This document shows, in pieces, positions 1-14,887 of a stretch of 64,000 nt of DNA. The DNA comes from Mastacembelus armatus. Its lineage: Eukaryota; Chordata; Actinopteri; Synbranchiformes; Mastacembelidae. A program made the position numbers and the translations under genes. The stretch covers positions 2,149,501 through 2,213,500 of the forward strand of contig NC_046648.1 of the NCBI RefSeq assembly GCF_900324485.2, read 5' to 3'. The notes beneath the pieces are model-generated. The model was given only the letters and a program-made list of their open reading frames with translations, made no database searches and was not told the DNA's origin. Position 1 is the first letter of the stretch. The number at the start of each line of letters is the position of its first letter.

Positions 1-210
1 ATCAGGCTCTATGTAGCACTGGGAACCATTACCAGCACTTTTATATTCTACTTTTTTTTTGCTTCAGATTAGTTTTTCTCAATATAATTTATAGTGATTT
101 AGTGAAGCACTGTAAAATCACCCTTGTATGGCTTGTTATAATTTCAATATGGTGCACAGCGCAGTCCTACATAGAACAACTGAACTTAAAACTCAGAATA
201 GTGTCCAAAG

Positions 211-2063
211 TCACGTCCATGGCAGGAAGTTACAATGCAGTGCAAGTCCCAACACCCAGTAAGAGAGGAAGTATCCCAGGATGGTCTGTGTGGTAGGAGA
301 ACAGATTTTAAAGTGTAGCAGGAGTGCAATAATGGTGTTTTGAGGAGTATGCATGCATCCATTTCTGGAATTTATCTGTAGCTGTACACTGGGGTTTGAT
401 GTTTTCCTTCGATGAAGAAGTGGCTCATTGAGGAGGAGCAGATGAGCACTTATCCAGAAGGGCACAGGTGATGAAGAGGCCATGAATCTAGTTAGAACCT
501 TAAAAAGTAGAGTAAAAATAGGAATGAGTGGAAATTAACATTTATTTATCATTCTCAGATGGATTAATTGTTCCACGAGAAGGTTATTACATGATTTACT
601 TACCTGCACATGCATGCACAGTGTTCCAAACACCAGAAGTACTGTTGAGTGTACGACATACACAAACACTCTGGGATTGAAGAATCCTGGTATAGGCTTG
701 TCAAGTCCTTTAGCTGCACCTGTCTCCCAGAGTCCAAGTCTAAGACACAATTCTGGATTAGCTTGAAAATAGGCATAAGCTGCCATTATACCAAGAGTAG
801 CCATAGGTACAGCTAGAATAAAGTTTGGTATCTGCCTCAATTCAAAGTATCGAAGGAAGCCCACATCCCAATATACATCCTGGATATGAGAGTAAAGAAG
901 GGGGAGGGGTCGCATGCACCACAGGGGCGGTGGACCATTTTCATCTGGAACCCTGTAACCTTTCCGGTCAGCCAGCGACAGAAGAGCAGGATGGATCCGC
1001 TCCAGAGAGACGGATGGTGTGCAGAACGTTCGATAGCCATAGTACTGGAAAGCACAGAAGGGAAGGGCAATAATCGCTGTTCCCAAGAGGGAGGTGAGCA
1101 AGAAACGGATGATGACACAAATGTAATGGAAGAATTTACTGTGGCCTTTTGTTGTAGTACGATATACACGAATCTGTGAAATGGCATTCAATGATGGCAG
1201 ATACAGTAGGAAACCTATGTTGACGAGTCCATTGGATCTTGCTGCGGTGGCTATACTGAGGGCCAGGCAGGCTCTGAAGGTGAATCCTTTCTCCAGGAGG
1301 AACAGACCCCCAAAAGTGAGGGCGGCGAACAGGCTCTCGGAGTACCCAGCTGTCATGAAAACATTGGCAGGTGTTATGCAGTAGAGGAGGCTGGAGAGCA
1401 GAGCAAGACGTCTATCTTGAAGAACCATCCTACTGAGTGCGTGCAAGGCGACCACACTCAACAGGAAGAGGGCAGTGTTCCCCAGAGCGACAGCCAGCAG
1501 CAAGCGTCCCCGCACACTCAGCCAGCTGCTCAGGGGCCACAGCAGCATCTCTGCCAGGCCTCGGAGAATAACAGGGAAGAGGGGGAAAAAAGCAAAGTTA
1601 TGCTCGTAAAGGTATCCTCTTTCGGCAATGAATAGGAAATGCTCGGCGTCCCAGTGAGAGAGGCCACCAAATAACCACTCCACTGTAGAGTCCAAGTACA
1701 GAGGCTCCTCTGTCCGTGGGGGCCTGAACGCATCAGCTTCATGGTCAGGGATGGCAGCGTTCAAGACAGCCTGAGGAGAAACAGTTCATCAGGTTAAAAT
1801 AAATCACACAGAGTTTTGCCAATGAAAGAAACAAAGCACACAAGTCTCTACGACCTATTTAGCACATTATATACATTCCCCTCATTACAGAAACATGATT
1901 ACCACGGAGAGATGAAGCTTCACCAGCCTTATATCTCTAAATCCAATGAAGTTAGATTAGCTTAGTCAAATCCACAGCATCCACCTTCCCTAACGCTCAC
2001 CTGCAGAAACAGCGAGAGGACCCTGGTGACCGTGGCAAACTCCAGGACTGCTCTGACATCCAT
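211..2063 (-). CDS. pigv: GPI mannosyltransferase 2 (PIG-V)
   Basis: Adds the second mannose to the glycosylphosphatidylinositol anchor precursor in the ER membrane (GT76 family, dolichol-phosphate-mannose dependent). Three coding exons read from the minus strand: 2001-2063, 604-1770 and 211-498. All junctions are GT-AG in phase 0 and give 505 residues (human 493). Seen in the translation: the family block GGLSHWDAEHFLFIAERGYL near residues 50-70, many hydrophobic segments typical of a multipass ER enzyme, CMHVQ-VLTRF across the exon 2/3 junction, and a C-terminus ILGYFLSYW...HCNFLPWT nearly identical to the human one as I recall it. The start was chosen because the short first exon (MDVRAVLEF...) lines up with the human N-terminus and sits just below a gene-free stretch. 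It lies downstream of arid1a on the same strand, as in human. The identity is certain; the first exon is slightly less sure than the rest. Confidence 0.95.
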
Positions 2064-4389
2064 GGTCACTGCGCGGATGGACAAAGTCTGGAAAAGCCGG
2101 TTCTGACAGGCCCGAGCATTGTCGCTGCTACGGCACACTGGTTGTTGGATTCCTCGTGTTTTCTGTTAAACATGGCGAGCCGGAAACAAAAAAACGGGAG
2201 TTTTCACGGTTGCATTGTTTTTGGAAAATGTAAGAGACCGCAAACGTTAATTTTTTTATCAGATAACACTTGGTTTTTGCTCAACCTTTGTCCTCACATC
2301 CTGAACCTGCAGTGGTCCGGTTCCTTTCACTTCCGGTTCCGCCACAAAACGATTTTCAAAATAAAAGCTTGTGGGCCCCGGCGAGGCGAATGGTCGTGTG
2401 GTCTCTACTACATACACAATTTAAATGTTTACAAACTATATACGCTGCCCCAAATACTAAATACTAAATTGTGTTTAGTATTTTTTTTAGTATGTTCTAA
2501 AACCTCACATCTGCTTGGATCTCAATGAATTAAAAAAATGTTTTCTTTTATGTCCAGCAGGTGGCGCTTCACACTCTCTCACGGACCGATCATAAGCAGG
2601 GCAAGCATAATATTCTTAATTCAAACATGTTTAAATCTATGACGTTTGACTGGCACCAATTTAAGGTGAATATCAGACCCAAACATACGTATTTGTCAGT
2701 AAATATTGAAGTATTATTAAATTTAACTATTTGGGCTGATGTATACTGAATGTATGTTGACTGAAAAGTTCTATGAAGTGGATTCCAAGTGGTTTGTTTC
2801 CATTTGGCCAAAATGTTTGATGACAAGACAAGGTCTATGTGCAGTCCTACTCCTTCAAGCTTTGTTATGTAGCCCGTTTCATTGAGTGCCGTGACTCACT
2901 TGTGCAGTTATTTCACTGAAACATATAGAAACTAATACGGTTAAAGCAAACAGTGAATTCCATATTATCAGCCTACAGAGGACCATGTTTCCTATTATTT
3001 TCCTGAGCAGTGAGGTAAGGATGCTTTTTTTCCAGAAACTTTCTTGAAACTGTGCAAATTTACACATTTGTTAATTATTCTACAAGAACAAAACCATCAA
3101 ACAGCTTACGAAGATTTAATGTACATTTATTCTTACCACGTGGAACATATAGTATAAAGATTTCATACTGAATAAATGATATTCATTGAGCCAAAAAAGG
3201 GAAAGGGAGGAATTTACATGTCGTCTTAGCTACATAGTCTGAAATACAAATATGCAGAATCCATGACTGGAGAAAAATTGTCAAATGTGTACTTCATCTA
3301 GTTTATTTTTGTTGTACCAGGAGATAACAGGTTTGAGCCGTGTCTGCCGTACTACGGAGCTGTGGGGAGACCAGAGGAGTGGGTCTAATCGGCAGGGACT
3401 GGAGGTCAAAGACCAAACTCGCATGTCAGCCTCCATCCCTCACCAATAACAAGTGTGAGAATAGTGACACAGACAGAGACAGACACAGAGAAGGGAAGTG
3501 TAATGTACAACATTATATATATATACACCACAGCAAAGCTGTATTTGAAGTTGAAAACCAGTCCTAAGAGGTGATTTCTTTTCATAAGGGTATTCATACA
3601 ATCAAGGGATAAGAGGAGGTAAGGGTGTTGTAGGTTCTTGATACTTTGGGGAAGAAAGCCATTTTCTGTTTAACACCAAACTAAAATGACCTCAAAACTC
3701 TAGAGGAGCTGCATCTTCAGCTTCGTGTGAAACGTGTGTTACAGAATGCTTACACTCAAGAGCAGTACGGTACAGAAAATATCCTACAATCTACTGCACA
3801 CTGCACAGGCCTCCCTGGTGAAGATGTCTATTGACAGCACTTTGTCTACTGTCAGGCTGACTGGTGAGAATCCAACTACAGCAACTATAACCAGTAGGCC
3901 ACTTGTCAGTCTGCTTCACCTCTGAACGTCAACCAGTTACAGACTCATTGTGCCCTCGAGGGGAGCGTTGGGGCACACTGCGTCTCCCAAACTCACTGTA
4001 AACGAGACAGCAACTTTGGTTACAGTTTTTGTTTTTCAGCTATTCATTTATTTATTCATTTATTTATCTTAATAAAAAGTACTTTCCCCCAAGTGCAGAA
4101 CAGTTTCCCAACCATGGTGCTCTGCGTCATCCAGTTGGCATTCATGTTGCAAGTAGTGTCACTTTGTGGGCATCTCTCTGGTTTGTAATCCACCACAGCT
4201 CTGTGACTGCCCTCCTCAAGCAAGGGCAGCTTGGGGAAGGCTCAGAGAATAGAATCTGAAAGATTTTCATAAATTAAAGACAGTCACTTGAACTTTCTCT
4301 GCCCTGTTACACACATAAGCCAGGTTACCAGGGAAGAGGGGACTGGGGTTAAAACCCCCAAAATGTGGAGCCACAGCTCCCTACAGCTG
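2064..4389. other. pigv 5' flank and arid1a 3' UTR / intergenic stretch
   Basis: No coding gene is seen. The left part is the pigv 5' flank. The right part, up to the arid1a stop codon, is best read as arid1a 3' UTR. The few open frames here (for example one beginning MASRKQKNG near 2172) resemble nothing I know and have no exon signals. Confidence 0.5.
3126..3131 (-). terminator. arid1a: candidate arid1a polyadenylation signal
   Basis: AATAAA on the minus strand (TTTATT on plus), about 1.26 kb past the arid1a stop codon. That distance is reasonable for an ARID1A 3' UTR. Further TTTATT hexamers at about 4045-4070 are alternatives. The choice is inference only. Confidence 0.3.
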
Positions 4390-7369
4390 TCATGACTGGC
4401 CAATCAAAAACAGTACATCACAGATAACATGAGAAACCAGTGAGTTCATTAGGGGAGACACTGAGAGGTCGAGGAGTCGGGACTCATGTAGTGTGAACTC
4501 TGAGTGGTTCTCCTCAACCTTTGCTAAGGCGTGCAGAGCCCGGGCAGCTCGCCGCATCATGTCCGGGCTTGTGGGCTCGAAGTGCATCCCTTGTAGGTGT
4601 AGTAAAGAGCTCTGGCTCTGCTGAAGCTGTGTGGCAGCCAGACTATCCTCCAGGAAACCCAGCAAGTTGCCCACACTACCTTTCTGAACTGCGATTGCTC
4701 GCGCTGCAAGCGTATCACCCTGGGCCAGGTTGGCCAGTAAGACCACGGCCATTTCCCTGCAGACTGCAACCTTCCTATCTCCAATTAGCCGCACCAGGTT
4801 ACCATATAGCTTCTCCAACCGACTGAATGGCGGAGTGGCCAAGATGAGGTCCACATTGTTGTCTTGGATGCTTAATTTGCTTAGCGTCTCCAGGACCAGT
4901 CTCTGAGGTGACAAAGCACTGTGTGGGCCCAGGCTGGGGAATGGGTCCTGGGCCTCTGCTGAGGGGCAGACAGCCCAATGGAGAAGACCATCCAAGAGAG
5001 GCAAACAAATGCTCTCGGGGTAGATGGAAAGGTCCAGCTGGCCTGAGATATTCGCCAAAGTGACCAGTGTGTTCTCCCTCAGAAGCTCCAAGCAGTCCCA
5101 CCACCACTCATCCCTTTGGCCCATTCCCTCATCCGAATCTTCATCTTTCTCGTAGGTGAGTGGGGCCTGTTTGCGCTCGGGATGTCTGTGGTGGAGCAGG
5201 ATCAGGCGACCTAGTAGCAGCAGCAGCCCTGCATGTTTGGACATCTCGTGGTCGTTTCCTGGCACAAACGAGAGACTGCGGACAATATTGGAGATGCAAA
5301 TGCAGCGGCGGGCTAGAGAATCCTGCCAGTTAGTCAGTGCAATGAGCGGCCCCTCGTCTTTACTGTGAGGCTCATCCTCCAAGATGGTGCCAGTCTGCTG
5401 TGCTTGCTGGGTTAAAACAGTGCCAGGGGAATAAACTTGTCTGTTATTCTCCAGGTGACTTTTATCACCTTTCTCAATTGTCTTTGTCTTGGAATCTGTT
5501 TTCCTTTCCTCCTCAGTGCTGGGTGAGAGGCTGGTCTTTTCTGAGACTGCTGCTGTGGCTTTCTCTGAGGAACATGTCTCTTTTGGCCTTTCTTCTTCAT
5601 CTTCATGCTTCCTCTGCTCCTCCTCAGTTGGCAAACAATTTTCCCGTATCTCTTCTTCTGGGACATGTCTCTTCAGCAAAACTGGGGGCACAGGTATTCG
5701 TTCTCGAGGTTCCAAAAAGTCTTTACGTGGTTCAAAGTGGGTCTGGATGTGTTCCGTTGAATCTCCCCCTCCAGCGCTCCAATGAAGTAACCCACTATCA
5801 AACTCTTGTAGTTTTCCATGACTACTGGACTGACCAGCCAGAAAAGGGTCTTTCTTTCGTACCATCTTTAAGGGAAATTTGTCAAACTTGCTGGCTTGTT
5901 TGGGTCTCTCATGGGCAGGTAAAGACTGCGATGAGCCTGTCTGTTCAGATGAAGCCCCTTTACTTTTCCTCTCTTCATCTTCTGTCTTCTCATCTTGACC
6001 CCGAGACTCAGAGCACTGCCCTTGCTCTTCCTCTTCTTTCACAGATGCTGGCCCCTCTGTTTCTCGTTCCTCCTCTTCTTCATCATCATCTTCCTCGTGC
6101 TCCATGCCCTCAGCCCGTGGCTCCTCTTCTTCCATGCTGTTGCCCCAGTCTTGTTTCAAGGCATCAGGATCTAGTAGTGTCCTCTGGCCTGGGTCTCCAA
6201 CCTCATACTCCCGCAGAATGCCAAAGATCTCGATGAGGCAGCGTCTGAAATACTCAACTACCAACTCTAGTAGGCCAGGTAACTGAAGAAAGGGCAGAAA
6301 TATAGAAATTACTAACATGATCATATATAGTCCACTGTTACAAACATAAAGGGCTCAATGTTAATTCTCACCGTGTTGAGATCAAAGGTGGAAATACTGC
6401 TGTCATCATAGAGGAGAATATTTATAGTATCTAAAGCCCACGTACTCTCAGCCAATAAACCAGATTTTAATGACATCATGACTCTCCAGGCCTCTGGGGT
6501 TCCTAAGAAGTCAAGACAAAAAAAACAAAACGGTATTAAGTTCCTGAGTAGCAACATAACACAGATAGATTAAGCAACGTAAGGTAATGTTGTCAATAAT
6601 CAAGAATGACTGATATTTGTAGTCTACTGTCATACCAATATCTTTCATGGTGAGCCTCCGACGTGGTTTCAGGACAGGATGGGTAGCTTCTACAGAGCCT
6701 GGGGGAAAAGGCATGTCTCGCCTTATTAGAGGCGACTGCACCGGAGGGGGCACTATGTGAGATGCAGGAACTGGAGGGCCAGCCTTCTGCATCTTCATTA
6801 CTCCGTGCATGTAGGGAGATTTGCTAGGTGATGTCCTGCTTTCCATGGGGCGCGGCATGGAGGCTGGGCTGGACACTTGTGGAATGTGATTCTGCACACC
6901 CTGAGGGGGCTGGTAGCTGGACTGTACTGAACGAGGCATAGGTTGGCCAGGTCCTGCTGGACCATAGGGAGGCTGTCGCGGGCCCATCTGACTCCCCCAC
7001 TGGCCATCATGATTTATACGCTGCTCTGATGACATCATCTCATCTGAGCGGTTTATGACAGGGTAACCAGGTCCCTGGGGTGGGCCCCCTGGGCCACCCT
7101 GTCTACTTGGGTAGTTCTGATAGTTCATGTCTCGTGGTCCTTGCCACATGCCCCCTTGAGGACCCTCAGGGCCTGATTGCATCATCTGAGGGGGCATGCT
7201 AGGCTGAGAGTTGGGCACTGTTGCTCCCTGCATCCGCTCACGCCCAAAGGGAAAGGGAAACTGATTTCCCGGGCCAGGTGGACGGCGATCAGAGCCAGGA
7301 TAGGGCGCACTCCCACTGTACTGATTGAACGACTCCTGTTGTCCGGAAGAGGGTGCAGGGGTGCCTCCT

Positions 7370-7466
<97 letters not shown>

Positions 7467-8030
7467 GTTGTTGCTGCTGCGGCTGCGGCTGCTGCTGCGG
7501 CGGCTGCTGCTGCTGCTGCTGTTGTGGCGGCTGCTGCTGCTGCTGCGGCGGCTGCGGCTGCTGTCCACCGGGGAAAGGCCCAGTGTATTCTGCCTCATGA
7601 CGTTTTGATGGTGGGTAACCTCCTTCCACAGGACGCTTATAACTCTACAGTTAAAAGTACAGAGAGATGCATTTGTTTCAGACTATTTTATCAAAAAAAT
7701 TATAAAAACAGTTTATGAAACCATTTTGAAGTAAATGAAATAATAAAAAGCATAATACTGACATGATTTGAGTATGATTCCAGTATGCTGTAGGACTTAG
7801 AATAATGTGGGGATGGATTGTGTACCTGCTGTTGTTGTGGGTACATTCCAGGCTGCTGATTTGGGTAGGAGGCAGTAGGGGGCGTTCCCTGTCCAGGATA
7901 CTGATTACCATAGGAATCATGCCTGCAAAACATTTGACCATGGAAACAGTATGTATCTTAACTTGCTTAAAACAGCCTCACATAGACACACAGTAACTTT
8001 ATAGCGCACACACACACACTGATGAAGGTA

Positions 8031-8077
<47 letters not shown>

Positions 8078-11000
8078 CATACATACATACACACACATAT
8101 ATACATACATACATACATACATATATATACACACACACACACACACCTCCATCCAGGAAGGGTTTCTTGAACTACAATATTCTAAACTTCCATTATACGT
8201 GTCTCATAACTATAAATGTGATTCATTGTTGTACCATAATCTATACAACATTTATAAGTTACAATGGATAAAAGTAAATTGTGGTGATAAATACCTAACC
8301 CTTTGTGCAGTAGTGCTGCTTACTACTCTAAAGTTCTCTTACTAAATAATACTAGCACCCAGGCAATTTAAAAGGGATTCACACATTTCAAACTCAAAGT
8401 ACATTTCAATCAATGCAACTTTATCTGTGCTTATACGACTACATACACACCCATATACCGAGCTAAGTAAAAGAATAATGGCAGCAATAATTCTAATGTT
8501 GGCATCACCGTATACTGATCAATACTTGTCAAAATGTTAAATATCAAAATACTTTATTTCAGTTATCAGTTGTATCAGTTGCAATGTAGACACTGCTCTA
8601 AAAACAGTGAATAAATTTAATACATTTTAATACAAGTCTTTGGGCATCTTTGAAACCCACATTACTACAATAAGTTGCACAAAAGCAATATATTTCTTAC
8701 CAGGAAGAATAATTAAGATTCCCATGACAAAAACTTTAAATCTAAGAAGTCTGGCAAATAAGTGCTGCCTCAACTCACCGTGGCTGCTGTGGTGGGAAGC
8801 GATTTGGCGAATACATCCCAGTGTCGGCATTGGCAGGCATCATAGGGTTTGGCTGAGGAGCCCCTGATCCCATGTTACCTTCTGGGCCCACTCCTTGCTC
8901 TGATCTGGGAAAACCCAAACAAAACACAGTTTTATCCAACTATGCTAGAGTGCATTTAAAAAAATAAATAAATAAATAAAAAGTCTAACTATATTATGAT
9001 CACAATTTTAACATGAATACTTTGGTTGCAGTCTAATATCAACTAATAGCCAAATGTTGTTCAATTGATTTTTGTTTTTTTAAAATCAGCATCTTTAAAC
9101 TTGTGATGACCACCAATCTAACAACATGGCAACTATTCTTCAGATGGCCTATTTTAAACCGTAAAATACAGACAAGTGACCTTAAGAATCAACCAATTTA
9201 GCAATATTTTATTGAAAAAAAAAATAAAAAGGTGCTATTAGTGGTGATTGGACAAATCTCAGACAGAACCTTCATTGGTTAGAACAAGGCTTTTAAGTGT
9301 GCGAACTACACTAAACTAAAATAAAACAATCACTAAAAACATATCCTGATTCTTAAGTGTAGCATCCATGGTTTAATTTTACAACTTATTTCTGTTGATT
9401 CCGATCTGCACAAATCCCCCAGGTACCCCCCAGGTATTTTGTCTTTTATCTTTTATCTAAAGACAAAATACGAGTATTCTCATGCCAGTGGGGAAAATTG
9501 TACATTTGTTATAGTTAGTTATTAGAAACCATTTTTGCACACGTTAAAGTGTGAGTGACAGGTGTGTTTGATTAAAACAAGAACAGTGTGTGAATTTATA
9601 AACACATCACTCTCAGTAGGAACAGTAACAACAATTGAACCATAGTCCAACCACATATGTCTTTTCAAAAACATGATTTTTCCATACAGTAATTCTTACC
9701 TTCTATCATAGCCTGGTCCATAAGGATACGGCTGTCTAGGCCCCATTGGCATTGTGCCCATGGCCCCAGGCGGTCCTCTGTTGAACGGAGGCTGCTGCTG
9801 TTGCTGCTGTTGTTGTTGTTGTTGAGGCGGTTGCTGTGGTTGTTGGTCACCTACTCCACTGTTAGTGCCCTGGTTAGCAGGTAGAAACTGCTCCCCAACT
9901 GGAAAACGCATTCAGAATTGAAGCCAATTAAGAGGTGATCAACTGTAATGGTAATTAAGGAGACATTTCAGATTCTATGATAACATTTGCTGTGCCTACT
10001 TTTCCGCAGGTTACCAAAGGGATCTTTGTTGGGTTCATAGTTGGCCATGCGCCCTTGCATGTCTGGTGTGTTCATGCCAGACTGATAGGCAGAGTTGGGT
10101 GTCATGTTCTTCCTTGGGAAAGCAGGGTCACTTCCTTCAGAAAAGGGGTCTTGCAGGTTAACACTCCTAGGAGAGAAAGGTGAAGGAGAGAGAAATTAGG
10201 ATTAAATTGCAGAGACAGATGAAAGCAGAAACGATTTACAGTAGTTTCTCCTATTATAACATCTATTAAACCTTATAATTAGTTAGTGAAATCTATAGTT
10301 ACCTGGACCCGGGAGGCATAGGGGGCATCTGGGTATGAGGGGTGGAGGCTGGGGTGGGAGGTTTTAAGTCTCCCCCCTCAGCCATGGAGCTGCTGGTGGA
10401 CTGGGGTGTCTGAGGACCCTGCAGAGAGCCTGACCCAGCTGTGGAGCAGAGGGACGCTTCAATTTGAAATAAGAGAGGAGCAGACAGACAAGGTACATGA
10501 CTTTAATGACAACTACAACCATTATTACCATGTATTTTTGTTTTAAAATACACAGATGTGGCTTTCTCATTGTGAACTGTAATGAAACACACAGTGAAAA
10601 AGAAAGTGGCACTCTCACCTGGAGAAGGTGGTTGGACTTTAGCAGCTTGGTTCTTTTTGTTGTCTGTAAAGATCTCAGGAGGAGGATCTTCACCACGCTC
10701 AATTTTGCACTCAAAGGCGTACAGACACTGGATGTACTGTTTCTTCAAAGAACTGGCAGCACTGCTAGACGTGCCCACATTCAAGGAAGCAGCAAGATCA
10801 CGCCATTTCTTATTCTTATTCACCTGAGTAATGCACAGAACGAGACATATGTAAAAGACAGAAACAGGGCACTAAATGATCTTTGGAAATTATTGTCGTT
10901 TTTAAAATGTGATATTAACCTGTGTCATGCCTCCGATCTCTTTAACGGATACATAGAGCCGGAAGAGGTCGAGGGGTTTGCGTCCTACAGCAGGCAGGTT

Positions 11001-14000
11001 GGTCATGCCCATGGCTTTCTCTTCAACAAAGGCCAAATAACGGTCCACCCACATCTTTCTGTCTGGCTCTGGTCCTAACTCATACAGGCGTGTTATTTTT
11101 TCGTTGGTTGTGGTGGAAGAGTTGGACTTCTGTTTCATGCAAGAAAAATGAGAAAACAGTTTTAGAACGGGGTGGAAACTCTACAGATGGAGGAACAGAA
11201 GACGTGAGATGTTTCAAAAATGCTATTTTTACAATGCAGACCAGATGGTTTACCTTAGATTTGGAATCAGGTTTGGGCGTTCCACTTCCATCTACTTTGT
11301 TATTCATCTTATTGTTCATCTCCGGACTGGGGGCCATACCTGGACACAATGAGAGAATTTGCAGTGACATAACCATATCAAAAAGAGAATAAAGTTCTCA
11401 TCTTTGTAAAACTTACCACTTGAGTTATTGGCCATATTTGGCCCCATAGGATAAGGTGATCCACCTTGAGCGTTCATCATTCCAGGCATGTTGTTCATAG
11501 GAGGGCCGTATGGTGGGCCAGATCCCATCATGCCTGGAGACATGTTAGGGTAACCAGGCATCCTAAACGGAGAAAAAACAATATGTGAGTATCTAGTATT
11601 GACAAAATCGACAATGAAGAGTAGAGCTATGTGACATTTTAGCATACATGAAAGGTCAGTCATAAACCCACCTGTTGTGCATGGAGTTCGTCACAGGGTG
11701 CTGCATAGCTGCAGGGTCCTGCGGTTTTCTGTTCATGCCTGGAGGAGGACACATTCCTGAGCCCACCTGAGGTGGCATGTTGCCCATGTTAGGAGGTATG
11801 TTAGGGGGCATGTTGGGACCCATGTTGGGACCCATATTGGCGCCCATGTTGGGGCCCATGTTGGGGCCATAAGGACGTGCCCCTATTTGATTAGGAGGCA
11901 TCCGTCCTGGAGGCATGCCAGAATATGGTGGTCCCCCACCCTGTCCTGCCATGGGGTTCATTGGGCCCATGCCTGGCCCAGGGTAGTTGGCGTTGGGCAT
12001 GTTGCCATAGCCTGGTTGTCGAGGGTAACCTATGGATGACATTATAACAATAATAATTAGATAAACTATTCATTTGGCTGTAGTTGTGTTTCTGCAACAT
12101 CCAAACATCTGTGTCAATCATTCAAAGTGGATTGTTGTAGCTACAACACAGTATTTTCCTAAAGAGCTGTGTGAGGCAGACTTTTTCCCCACAGTGCTAA
12201 CACAGAGAGCTATGCACCCTGAGCAACAAGCCTTCGTCACAGTCTCAGCTCTACTGACAGGAGGCTCTGCTACGTCAGCTGACTCTCTGCTTCACAGCTA
12301 TAAATAGCTGCAACAGAGTCAGAGGGAGGGACCAACGATAGCATGGTATTCATATGAGGCAGAGGGAAATATTCCATAGGTTTACTTGATCATGTATATA
12401 AAAAAAACTCAAATAGGTAGGAAATAAAGGCAAAAAACTTTTTTTTTTTAAATGAAAATTTAAAATCCATTTCAATGAGTCCCTTCACAAGGTGAAAGTA
12501 TGAATGCTGGATACCGTAGATATGAAAACTAGGATGCACATAAGTATCATATCAAAGCATGGCTGCCCTGATGCTTTTAGTGTGGTGTATTTCAGATGTT
12601 TATCCATTATGACATTTTTTTAGCTTATAGCAGTTGGACATCAGGTTGTTGTAGTTGCCCGTGTGAGCCACATTGATACTTGTTTACTTATGTGGTTAGT
12701 GGGTTGGTTTGTGTCATTTTTGTAATAAGGAGCCAAATCCGAGGATTCCTGTGACTACAGGTTAATACGTGTACACCAGTTCTGTGATAAGTTAAATGAC
12801 ACTGATCACCAAACAGTTAAAAAGGACTCAAGCAACTGTAAGATTATTTGCACACTGAAGAAGGTATAGCTAAAATGTGTATTTTTCCCCTCCTGCTGAC
12901 AACTTGTTGAACTCAAATATCTCACTGGTTGGGGTGTGTGAACCCACTTCTTTCATTAATTTTTTTTCACAGCATAACAAAATGTTTTCTTTAAGGCAAA
13001 TCGGTCAAAAAGTGCACACCTTGGGGACCGTATTGTCCTCCCTGCTGGACGTAGCCACCCATAGAGTTGTTCTGCTGATATGGGCCCATCCCTGGATGCA
13101 TCTGTCCCCCTGAAGACTGGCGTGGTGACAGTGCAGAGGCCGACTGTGGGGAGCCATAAGTTGGCATCTGAGGGTTTCTCTGCATAAACCCTAAAAGACG
13201 GCAAGACAAAGAGACAGTGCTCAGCCTCAGATGCTGATGCAGATGCTAGCAAACACTCCTCAGTTATTTTGAAATGCAGCCTACCTCTGTCCTGGGCCAT
13301 AGGTGACTGGTTCATTGCCGGATGCAGGCTCCCATCTGACTGGACACTTGCTGGCCTGGGAGGCATCTGGGTCCCTGAACAATAATATTTAACTTGAGTT
13401 TGGATGTGTTCACAAAAGGCATAACATAAGTGTTTTGAGCAATTGTGGTTTTACAGTAGTTAATTTGATTATTAGGACAAAAGCAAACTAAAAACAGCAA
13501 AACTGAAAGCAGAATATTTATCAATAGCATGTTTATTCCAGCAGCTCATTAACAGGCATCAAGTTTTCAATTGGATATTAGTATTATTACTTCATTCTTA
13601 AACGTATTTGGCTTAAAACTATAAAAAGGAGGCAGATGATTCGCTGTGGCGACTCCTGAAGGGAGCAGCCGAAAGGAAAAGAAGATTTTCACTATGTGTA
13701 GAACTATATTTCATTTTGTCTAACTTTCTTCTAATAACACAAAACAGAGTTTAAGTGTTTAAAATTATTAAAATAAACTATAACACCATTGTTCTTGTTA
13801 GTGTCATTAAATATGTAGACAAAATTCAAGAAATGAATGCCAAGAATGAATCCACTATCAACTAGGCCTATATTTTCCCTTGAAATGTAAAAAAGACAGA
13901 TGATCAAACCCTTAAGTAATTTGCTAAAGCATTAAAATATTAACTAAACTAATATTAACTAATGCCTAAAGACACAAGCACAAGCACAGTTGATAATTTG

Positions 14001-14852
14001 ACATTACTGTGTCTAGATGACAAATGTCAGGACATGCTTTTACATTCAAACCAAACTGCTACTTTATTTCTCATATCAGTGGTGTGAGTGATCAGCCCAC
14101 CTGGCATGTTGGCAGGTGACAGCGGTCCAGTACGGGGTGTGCTGGCACTGGCAGGGGAGCCAGCTGGGGAAGGTGAAGGCCCTCGGATACCTGGCAGGTG
14201 GGGAGACGTGTGAGGGGAAAAGGGCGACTGAGCTGGGTTACTGTGCTCGCCTTGGCTGCTCGATACACCCGACGTGCTTACACCAGGACTGAGTGCACCT
14301 TCTGTAGCTGTAGTCAGATCATCAATAGATCCTGACAGATCCTGAAAACACATACAGGAGGAGCAGCGGTAGAGTCAGCAAAATAAGTAATTTTACATAG
14401 ACTGTTCTTTTTTTACATACACAAACTAATCGTAACCCTTATTAGTACTGTGATGTTTATTGCATAAACTACTGTACTATTATTAATTCCATCTCTGATG
14501 CTAAGATGAATGCCACACATACAGATGCTACACACACAGAGCCAGAGGCCTTTGTGCTTATTTATCTTTTATAAAGAAAAAAATGAGTCCACATTAGTGC
14601 TGAGGTTGTCATGGTAACCAAGGTTTGTAGGATGCGAGCTGAGTCAGCATATAGCAGCAGCCTCGCCATGTGATTTCAATACACAACTCTCCTGTGTTCA
14701 TCTCAAACTTAACCATTTACGCAGATGGCTTTTCTACACTCATGAGCCACACAACAACCACTAACGTGCAGCAGCGCAAAAATTAAAATAATCAATAGGA
14801 TGACAGCAGTCACAACACAGACACATGACAATTAGGTAAAAGTAATATATCC

Positions 14853-14887
<35 letters not shown>

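Noticed and set aside
7177-7608. Long plus-strand frames of poly-Leu, poly-Ala and poly-Cys
   Set aside because: They are the complement and shifted frames of the arid1a CAG/CAA tract; no independent gene signals.
8022-8345. Tyr-Ile / Thr-His repeat frames, both strands
   Set aside because: Compound TA/CATA/CA microsatellite in an arid1a intron.
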